This document shows, one piece after another, positions 48,924 through 58,400 of a stretch of 64,000 nucleotides of DNA; position 1 is the stretch's first letter; each line of letters opens with the position of its first letter. The stretch is taken from assembly GCA_019916065.1 (NCBI GenBank), contig CM034240.1:51953495-52017494 (forward strand). Direction: 5' to 3'. This stretch comes from Vitellaria paradoxa. Taxonomy: Eukaryota > Streptophyta > Magnoliopsida > Ericales > Sapotaceae. The position numbers were made by a program, and so were the translations under genes. The notes beneath the pieces are model-generated. The model did no database searches, was not told the origin of the DNA, and worked only from the letters and a program-made list of their open reading frames with translations.

Positions 48924-51468
48924 CTAGGAGGTGTCCTTCTGGGCACTATCCACCTCAACCTCTCCCTCGTCAATTGTTTCTTCGGCAGTCTGAATTGAGG
49001 GAGTTTGAGGTGGACGTTCAAAGCTGAACTGGGGGATTGGGCGCTCTGGATCAGGATAAGGGACCTCTTTGTATATGGGGTTGGTGTGATCGATATTGTT
49101 CTTCTTCATTGCGGCCTCCCAACCCTCAAGGAAGAAGTCGTTGTGAGCATCCTTCATCTGATCCACGCAGTCGTTGATTTGGGCCTCCACTTCAGCCTTG
49201 GCCTTCTCCTCGGCTTCTCGGAGAGCAGCTTCTTTCTCTTCCAGGGCCCGAGTCTTCAGTGCAAGCTCTGCCCGAAGGTTGGCAAGCTCTTGCTTTGATT
49301 TGCCTTACTCGGCCTTGGAAGCCTCCAACTCCTTGAGGAGTAATTCTTGTCCAGTCTTTGTTGAGGACAATTCAATGTCAGCCCTTGAGAGTTTGCCCTT
49401 GACCTCCAACAGCTCTTCGTCTTTACGAGTTAGGATTTTGTCCATAGATTGCACACGAGCTATGCTTCCTGCAACTTGGCCAAGGGCAGTGTTAAGTTGG
49501 TGCTCGATCTCCTTATTTTCATCTCGAAGCTGACTTCTCTCTTTTGCCAGAGCGTCATTGCTGGATTGAAAACTCTTGTTCTCCTTCTCCAAGGTCCTCA
49601 CATTCGCTTTCAATTCCTTTATGTCCGACCTATCCTGCTCGGCTCTGGCTTCGGAGGCTTGGCTCCGAGCAATCAATTCCATCGTGTAGAGAGAAGTCTG
49701 TAGAAAGAACAGAAAGTTAGAAAAAGTACCATGATAAAAGGATGTGTATAGAGGAGTGACATTATACTTACAGAAATAATATTCTTCATCAGATTCTTGT
49801 GGATGTCCTCCGTTCTATTCTTTCTTGTGGTATGAACATCCCGAGGAGGGAGGACACCTTTGAGATACTCCTCGACATGGTTGAAGGCTGTATCTTGGAT
49901 AGTGAAGGGGCGGCCTTGAGGGTGCTCGAGGCTTGGAATAAGGATTTGCGGAACGAATGGAGGGGAGTCTCGAACCGGATTGGCCGGATACTCGATGGCA
50001 AGAGGCACGGGCCCAATCGGTTGAGTAGGTAGTGGCTCGGAGGTTTTGGGTGGTGCGTCTTTGGTGGGTGGCACGACCTTGGAAGGTGCTGCCCCCCTCG
50101 CAGCATCCTCCTTTGGCAGTTTTGAATGCTCGGCCGTTTGAGCTGTGTCCACAGATTGCGTCTTGGCCCTCTTTTGCTCAGGAGGACCAGAAGGTTTCTT
50201 TTGAGCTGCCTCTTACTCCTTCCCCTTCTCTATTTTTACTTTCATTATTTGATCGGCAGTTGCAGGAGCAGGGGCCTTCCCCTCATCGAGCTTTCTCTTT
50301 CCAGCAGCTTTTTGCTCGTCGGCCTTTTTCTTCTGGGCCTCTTCGGCCCTTTGCCCCTTTGCCTTTGCCATGGCGAGCTTCTTATAATCGATCTTCGGGC
50401 CCATGTCTCCTTCCTCTTCCCCTTCTAGATCTGAAAAGTAGTCGAAAGCAAGGGGTACTTCAACTTCTTCTTCTTCTTCCTCCTCCTCCTCGTCTAAAAG
50501 AACAAATCTTCGCTTCCTTGGCTGCTCGGCAGGCTCAGGAATCGCTACTTGTGGGGCATGAACTTGCTCGGCAACCAACGGAATATCAAACGGAGGAGGG
50601 CGAGTCCACCCTGGATGCCTTAAGGCGTAGTAATTTTCTTTTTCTTCCGCAGAAGCCCGGAACCACCACTGAAGACGCCTGATAGCCTCCGAGGTTGCGA
50701 AACCTTGAGGGGGGGCGATAAATGTTTGGTGAGAAGGAATGAAGTTGAACAGAACTGGGACCGCTCTGGCGAACGGATAAAGATCCGGACCTCCAAGGAA
50801 TTTGAACACCTGTTCAAGATGAGCCTTGTCAGCACCAAGACCGGTAGCCCAGATCTTCTTTGATTGGACGGCTGCACAGATATTAAATCAAACAGTTAGA
50901 ATGCTTAAAAAAGAAAGTGAAATGCCGAAGAAGAATAAGAACTGGGAGCATTCGAAATCAACCAATCTGGGCCCAAACAAACCCGAGGGACGATTGGATA
51001 ACGATCTTCGCCTGGATCGTGTGTCCAGTGACCTGTGACGACGCACAGGTCACTTTCTGACTTAATCGTATCAGGCAGCATGTGGACCAAGGCCTTTTCT
51101 GGTCGGGATTTCAGGTACCACCTGTTCTCATCCTTCCTCACCTTTTGGATGGAGTAACAGTAAAGAAGATCCCACTCGGAAATGTGGAATCCGTATCGTC
51201 TATTTATCTCTATTACCCCATTAACTATCCTATAAAAGTTGTGGGTAAGATTCCTAGGGCCAAGATCTAAAATGCTCATCATAGAGCGAAGAAAAGGGTG
51301 TAGGGAGAACCTAAGGCCACCTTCAGTAATGGCCACTATGGGGAACTCCCCTGTTTCGCGTTCGCCTTGCTCGGCGAGCCTAATGTTTATGTTCTGAGGA
51401 ATTTGGTATTTCTCCTTGAAAACCCTAATTTTTTCCTCAGAGTTTAGCTCGTTTGCGAGCCTACCCAT
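48924..51468 (-). pseudogene. antisense, spliced extra gene of gypsy element (aORF), interrupted
   Basis: On the strand opposite to gag-pol, between pol and the 3' LTR. Model: exon 1 51468 to about 50979 (donor uncertain), exon 2 50871-49772, exon 3 49697-48924. The exon 2/3 junction (TCT|GTAAGT ... CTACAG|ACT) is strong and in phase, and exon 2 starts after TCTGTGCAG. In-frame TAA codons lie at 50213-50215 and 49305-49307. Without them the frame would hold about 788 codons. The N-terminal domain has EGGLRFSLHPFLRSMMSI and NRRYGFHISEWDL, a globular type I recall from hypothetical proteins carried by plant Ty3/gypsy elements. Then come FKFLGGPDLYPF, a poly-Glu tract, a Lys/Ala-rich region and a long coiled coil (about 49660-49180) with heptads of Leu, Glu and Lys. 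A TATA-like CATATATAC near 51620 may be its promoter. Function is unknown. Confidence 0.75.
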
Positions 51469-51702
51469 AACGGAAGATTTGAAATAAAGGGGGATTAACT
51501 CACCAGGAACGAATAACGACAGGAAGGATGAAAGCTCGAGAAGATGAAAACTCAGAGGGGAAGAAGCAAGGGAAATCTGATGGCTCGAATCGCGGAAAGG
51601 AAGTAAAAGAAGATGAACCAGGTATATATGTATATGTGTGTGTATCTGTGGGGGTAACTGAAGCGTTTCCAATGAAAAGGCAACGGGCGGTAAAAATGGC
51701 AT

Positions 51703-51974
51703 TTATTACCGCCCCAATTTTTAAATTTCTGACCATTCACGTTTTAACACCCCGAATCTGGGGATCCGCGTAAGCGGCGCGACAGATGAAAAGCTGAAAG
51801 GGCATTACGCGTGTCGTTATGAGGAGAGAGAAGAGTCCAATCAGATTTGATGCGCGTCAGGGGGATACTAAATGACAAACTGTGTAGGGAGATTGAAGGA
51901 TCAGTAAGGTAAGGTTATTCTGCTCTGCTACTCTGCTCGGAAAATATCTTTTTCCAACCAGAGTGGGGGCAAAA
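51703..51974. other. antisense-gene upstream region and polypurine tract
   Basis: Non-coding. It contains the putative antisense promoter side and ends with GAGTGGGGGCAAAA (51961-51974), the expected polypurine tract immediately before the 3' LTR. Confidence 0.6.
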
Positions 51975-52879
51975 TGTTGGGCAAAATAATACTAAGATGT
52001 ACTTGTGCCGAACAAGTGTAGTCTGGCGCCACGTGGCCCAGTGCCGAGCATACTCGTGTGAGCCACATAGTCATTCGCCGAGCACGCTCCGTCGTGACAC
52101 GTGGCGTCCTGCCGAACAACTGATTAATGGCACGAGAGTTCCACGTGAGTGTTATACGTGAACACATGTCTCAAAGTTAGTGTTCCAAAGAATACCCTGA
52201 ACCTCAGCACCAACGAACAGTGTGTTGCTACGTGGCTATAGCCGAGGATCCCGATAGCTAGTTTGCTCGGCCCATCCATTGGCGGCTAGTAAATGTTGAA
52301 CCTGGGACCCACAGCCTTTAAAGAGGGCTCATGACCATAAATGCACCATAGTTAAGACTGAACTGGGTATTTGTCTCTGAGGAAGTAACTAAATCAGTCC
52401 ATCTCGTCACGAGTAGTTGGCTGATGTGACAGGAAGACAGTCTGACCCTGAAATTCTAGTTGTAATGCCGTGTTAAGTCACTAGAAGCATTAAATGAGAG
52501 GCATGGTGTATTAAATGAGGGGTTTGAGGCATTAAATGAAGGGGGAGAGTATTTAAAGCAAGGATGGAAGAGAGGGACACGGCAGTGTGCGTAACGTCAA
52601 GTCGCAGGTATGCTTTAATCATTACTCAGACTACTATAAATAGGATATTCTACTGAACCACAGAGGTAAGCTGACTATTGCTAACTTAAGTTTTTACTCA
52701 CTTCCTCCCTAAAAATTTCCTTCTTTGAGCGACTTGATGACTTAAGTATCGGAGGGTTTTCCAGCCAGAGACCTCCTTTCCAGCCGTCACCTTTCTTTCT
52801 GTCTTTGTTCGGCAGGTCGGCGATTGCATTTCCGGTTGGCGTGGTCAGCAGTTCCGACGATAATTTTTGCTGCCGAACA
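51975..52879 (+). repeat. gypsy 3' LTR
   Basis: 905 bp, no length difference from the 5' LTR. I counted 22 substitutions, of which 21 are transitions. All three CACGTG motifs are retained. The TGCCGAACA end is identical to that of the 5' LTR. Confidence 0.95.
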
Positions 52880-55440
52880 ATATATATATTACATTTAATT
52901 AATTAGGGCTAGAAAATTAACTTACAAATAAATTTATTGTGAATGATTTGACATCCTTTTTTTTTCTTTTATTTTATTAGTTTTGTAATCAGAATTAATA
53001 TAATGTAGCCTCTTCAACAGCAAGTGCCAGGCCATTTGTTTTTTTCCTTTGCGTGGCCACACGACGTTTTTAAGTGCTGCAGAAATGCCATTGGTAGATT
53101 TCTGCAATTTTATTGTCTCTTGTTCAATCCTTGTTGTCAATGTCATTACACTTTAGTTTAGTGAAAATTAATGTGCTCTGCCGCCAGTTGAGGCTGTCAA
53201 TGCTATTTTGCTCGCGATTCAGGCTAAGTTGAAATTAATATTTTTTCTCAAAATTTGTCTTATATTATTTCTCAAATCTTAAATCTGCTTGATTATACAT
53301 GCCCACTTAATTTATATAATAATTAATTTTTACGATATATTCCATAATTTTTTTATAATTCACATATTTAAAAACAACTAAACCAAAGTTTCAATATCTA
53401 ATAAGTGGCTAGCAAATAATAAAATATTTATTATTCAACATTTGTGCATCATATATCTAATTTCTAAAATTTTATTATATATATATATATATAAATAATA
53501 AAATTATATTTGAATATCTTCGCTCAAGACCTCAAGCAACATATGAGACATAAAACTTTCCCAAGCTCAATCATGTCAGTAGCGTTTAGAATGGTAAAAA
53601 ATAAGAAAAATAAGATAAATTGAGATAAAACGTAATTTTTGATTAATTTTAGCGTTTAGTGTTTTCTTTTTAAACTGTATTTTTTTTTATATGAACAGTA
53701 AGAAAATCATTAGAAGGGTTTCCCAAATCTGCTTTAATGGATTTAAAAAATCAATACTTAATGTTCTACACAATAGTTCTACTCGTTCTCTCGACAGTAG
53801 TAAATCGTTAAAACGATTTTCCAAATTTGTTATAATGGATTCAAAAAGTCTTTTTGGAGATGCACAGCGTTAAAACTGTTAAAAATAGTTTTTCCAAATC
53901 CGTTCTAACGGATTCAAAAAAATTCGTATAAAATAACAATAATGGTACTCATTTGAAAATTTTTGACTCGAAAAATATGATTGTTAAAAAAAATTTACGT
54001 ACTCGGTTAACTTCCATCTAGATTTTTTATTTTTTTAGTGAAATATTGAAATTTTTTGAAATTAGTAAATGTGAGAACGTGTAAATGTGTAATACAAAAT
54101 TTTAGTGATTTATAGAGGTTATTGGAGATTTATTTTGTTTCTTGGCACTCGAAACGGTAAGCATAAACCTAAAAAGACTGTGTTTGATTAAAGCATTAAA
54201 CCTAGAAAGACAGTGTTTGATTAAAAAAAATTAATTTTTTTTTTGTATTTTTTTTGTTTTATATAAATTTTTTACTAAAATTTAATTTTTTAAAAAATTA
54301 TAATTTTTAGATATATTAATTGTATTCATAATAAAGAAGATTAAAAAAAAGTAACAATAAGTTGATTTTTTTATTTTGTACATCTAATCCAAACGGGGTT
54401 GATTTTTTTAATATATTTTTTTATCAAGGTAATTAACAACTTTAAAAATTATAGTTTCTCAAAAAGAAAAAAAAAATTAGTAAAAAAAAGTCATATAAGA
54501 TAAAAAAAATTAAAAACTCTTTTGTGAGAGGGTGTGCTTACTCGTGTGCTACGAGTTTGCAAATTTATGCAATCCCCTGCACAGAAATCTTACCCTTTCA
54601 TCCCGCAACTGAGTCCTGACGCAAGGAAGAAAAAGAGGCGTCATGGGTAGCTTGGGTTTTTTTATCCCAAAAAGTTGATTTGTTGTTGGATATGTGATTG
54701 CCACGCACTCATTCACTTAAATTTGTGACTGTCTTTCTCGCGATATGAATTATTTATTTTTTATTAGATTATATTTAATCTGAGAAATTCGACGATAAAA
54801 AATGAATAATATCATAAAATTAAATATAATACATGATTAATTTTTATATAAAATTATATTTTTGATATTTAATTAATAAAATACAAGCAGTCTACGAAAT
54901 GTAATTTAACAAATAAAAAGTTTAGTGAAAAAAAAATTCAGGATGAAAGATACACGGAATGCCGAAACTGCCCTTGCAATAAAAGAATTTAAATAATTAA
55001 TCCAGCCAACTAAATATTATATAGAATTAAAGTTAAAACGTAGTCAAATTGCGGCCACGCCTAAATCCGAGGGTGAATTGTCACTCCTGTTAATCCGAAC
55101 CTGTCAGGTGATTCTCCCATCAGCGCCACAGAAGTTGTGCGTTTAACTCACAGCCACACTTTCCAACGGTTTCCTTACCTTTCATTTTGACTCCTCATTG
55201 GATCGTGTAAACCACGCTCTCCTCCCTATCGTGATTCCGATTGCGTCCGCGTATTCCCCAAACCCTTCTTAGGTCACGGCTCAGGAAGAGAGAGAACCGC
55301 CGATTCACCCGAGTCCCTTTCCAAAACAAAACAAAACCAAACCAAACCCTTTACTTTCCCTCCTCTGCTCTTATTTTCGATTGTCCCTGCCCAGCTCTCG
55401 TTTTCTTTCTAGGGTTTTTCTCTCTTCGACATCCTGGGAA
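52880..55440. other. AT-rich spacer and NAP1 promoter/leader
   Basis: Non-coding. It contains a family B MITE-like repeat (53579-54165), a small direct repeat AAGACTGTGTTTGATTAAA / AAGACAGTGTTTGATTAAA (near 54175 and 54208), long A/T tracts and, from about 55000, a less AT-rich promoter and CT-rich leader for the NAP1 gene. Confidence 0.6.
53579..54165 (+). mobile_element. MITE-like element, family B (copy 2)
   Basis: The left end has GTAGCGTTTAGAATGG; the right end, reverse-complemented, has CTTACCGTTTCGAGTGCC. The interior AATGGTACTCATTTGAAA, AATATGATTGTTAAAAAAAA and ACTCGGTTAACTTCC closely matches the 39652-40014 element. This copy is longer because of extra internal sequence. Confidence 0.55.
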
Positions 55441-58400
55441 ATGAGTAACAACACCAAAGATGAGTTCGACATGGCCGATCTCGGCGCCGCCCTCCCAGCC
55501 GCCGCCGCCGGTAATTTCAATTCTAGACTATAATAATCCCGCGCGCTTTCTGCCCCTCTTTGTGTACAGAAACTTGGATTGTTTGTGCCTAGTTGAAGTT
55601 CTAATATTTTTTATTATTACATGTAGCTCTCAGTGCACAGGATCGTGCCGGTCTTATTAATGCCATAACGGTTAGTTATTTCTACACTCATACCGGTAGA
55701 ATTTTGGATGCTTTGTCTGTATGTGTGTGTGATTGGATGATTTAGAAACCTGGGATTTGTTTTATTATTGTTACTTCAATTTTGGGCAGGATAAGCTTCA
55801 GAACTTGGCTGGGCAGCACTCGGATGTCCTCGAGACTTTGACACCTAAGGTTCGGAAGCGAGTTGATGTTCTCAGAGAGCTTCAGGTTTGCATTCAACAA
55901 CTATTTTTTACTCATGGAAGTGAAGTATGATGCTTTATTTTGCTTTTAAAAAATGTTATTTAGTTTTGTCTTAGTAATTTTCTAGTGTTGATTACGTGTG
56001 TGATGTTTTTTCCTCCTCAGTTGCCCGATGTGATTTGTGTAATTTCTCATTGGCACTGTTTGTTTTTTTGTAATACATTGTAATATCCTTATTTATACTA
56101 TTGTTTGTTGTATATTTGGAGTAATTTTTTGAATTCTATACGTTCATGACTAGCACTATAAAAATAAGGCTTCCTTTTGAGGATTGCATCAGCAAAACTC
56201 AATAGTGTTCCACAATCACATGAACCATTTAGAACATACTACAATTGCATGCTTAAGAGTGAAGTCCAATGAGAACATTATCGGTAGTTCATTTCATGTG
56301 CAGCAATGACATCCTGTATCCAAGACTCAAGCATATTTCTTTTACACGTCTCAAACAGTATATGCCTATCCTGGGCAGTTCCAGTAATTTATGGTTAGTT
56401 ATTGTATAATTATGAAGTATATTTAGTACAACAAAAAGTCATTGCCTTTGACTCTATTAATAAGATACAACATTTAGGATGTCATTCTACCTTAAAAGTG
56501 CTAAAAAAAAATGCTATTGTACTTCACAGAGTTTTTCTCGAACTTGAATAACTAGCTGAAGTGAAACTTTGCTGCTGGGTTATTTTGGCTCTTCCATCTT
56601 TAAATAAGATTGCTCTTATATTGGGTGATGGTGAACATTCGGTAAGTTGCATACTTTCAAATATTGATGTAAGTTTTACGGTCGTCCATGTATTTGGGTC
56701 TTTGTTTTCCTGTGAGAGGCAAGCCTGCAGGAAAGGTTTCATAATTATGATAGCAACATTACTTAAAGTCAGCTGTCATTTCAGTGTATAACGATATGAC
56801 TTTCATGCAATTGCAAGCTATGTGCTTTAATGCATGGTTATGAATTTGAGTTATAGTTAAATATAATGGCATTGGAAATGTATTTCATGCTAGAAGTGGG
56901 TGGACATACTACATGCAGGGGCGGATCCAGGAGTGGGGGCAAAATTTAGAAAAAAGTAAACATTAAAAATTTTTAAATAACAACCAAATTTCAGTGGGGG
57001 CAATTTATATATTTATATATTAAAGGAATAAAAAAATTTATACAAAAAATATATAAAATATACAAACTTTTAGTAGTCAGTGGGGGCAGCTGCCCCCACT
57101 TGCACCTTCATGGATCCGCCCCTGACTACATGTATGTGATTTTTGTTATTTTTTATTTTAAATTAAAAAAATTTTAAGAAAAATGGCAAAAGTGTCTTGA
57201 ATGGTAAACCTTGAGTAGTTAAGGTATTTAACTAGATACTAAATAATTAAAGGGTATTTAAAGAAAATAAAAAAATGCTATGAAAGTAATGGATAGTTAA
57301 AGGGAATTATAGGGAGATAAAAATATGAAAGGGTGAAATTAATGGATAGTTAAAAGGCATTTAAGGGAGATAAAATATAAAAGGGTGAAATTACTTAACT
57401 ACATGGTAGTTATTGGAACATTCTTTCTAATACCATTGAAGGGGTATTATGGGACGAAATAAAAAGGCTTCACCAAATATCCCTCCTCTTTCCTTATCAT
57501 AACAGAATAAGATATTTACCGCTAGGGTTCTAAAGGGAACTTAAATATGAAGGTTGTTAGCATTTGTTACAGTTTCCTTTGGTAATATGTCTCTGTTTTT
57601 ACTATAAAAATGTCGGGGTTGAATTTTGATCCAACTAGATAGAAGTGGTAAGCTGGGATGGAGGTCCTTGTTAGTCATAATGCAACATCCAAATCCCTGT
57701 CTATCAGTATAATGCAATATGAAAATTAGCTTAGAATTTGCAGTTTTAGTTCTTCCTTTTCTTTCCACTTCTTTTCGTGTTATTTCTTCGTGTTTGGTGC
57801 ATAATGTCTTTAGAATCTCCGATATGTATACTTAATCTGTAATCTTCTCAACAATGTTGTCATGCTATTTTCCTTTTATCTAAGTTCCATTAAACTACAT
57901 AATTTCCTTTTTTTATTTACTAAGAATTGAAAAGGTTCTAGGCATGGTAGAACCATCATCTAGAAGACAGGGAACTAGGCAAAGTGGCAAGGCTTTGTAT
58001 TTCGTGGAGCATATGCCTTGCATTTAAGAATGAACTTTGTTATTTACCTATTGAGCTGATAATCTGTGCAAATTATGTTTGATGACATACTGAAGGTGCT
58101 GAGGTGGTATATGTAGAATAGGCTAGTGGTGGTGCTGGGATGTTGGCTAAGTTACAGGGAAGTGAGGATTATAATTGATAAAAAAAATAACATCACTAGT
58201 CAAAATTTAAATTTGAGATGCTGGAATTGGTTTTATGGAGTTATTTGGCGCTGTTTATGAAGATGAATGTCTTTACTTTTTATTTTATTTTTTTTATGTA
58301 GTTATCAAATCCATTTCCTTTGTGAGCATGAAAATTGGAACCTTTTTCAGCTCATGGTAGAATGCTTTTGTCTGCTTTTTCCAAGCCTTGTCCTAATACA

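Larger units (their letters stand above)
40814..52879 (+). mobile_element. Ty3/gypsy LTR retrotransposon (Tat-type) with antisense extra gene
   Basis: 12,066-bp element with 905-bp LTRs (40814-41718 and 51975-52879), TGTTGGG...CGAACA ends and an ATATA flank on both sides (40809-40813 and 52880-52884). The flank lies in an AT repeat, so the duplication is not independent proof. A primer site TTTGGCGCCCACCGTGGGGC follows the 5' LTR and the purine-rich GAGTGGGGGCAAAA precedes the 3' LTR. Order: gag, protease, reverse transcriptase, RNase H, a second RNase H, integrase, a 113-bp tandem array, an antisense gene, 3' LTR. Two RNase H-like regions and an extra ORF between pol and the 3' LTR point to the Tat lineage. 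I counted 22 LTR differences (about 2.4%). Six stop codons in gag-pol and two in the antisense gene make this copy non-autonomous. Confidence 0.95.

Noticed and set aside
50032..50682. 216-codon plus-strand frame in the antisense gene
   Set aside because: The minus strand has better domain structure, coiled coil and splice sites; this frame is its shadow.
40809..52884. ATATA as proof of a gypsy target duplication
   Set aside because: Both flanks are AT microsatellite, so the match is expected by chance and is only consistent with, not proof of, a duplication.
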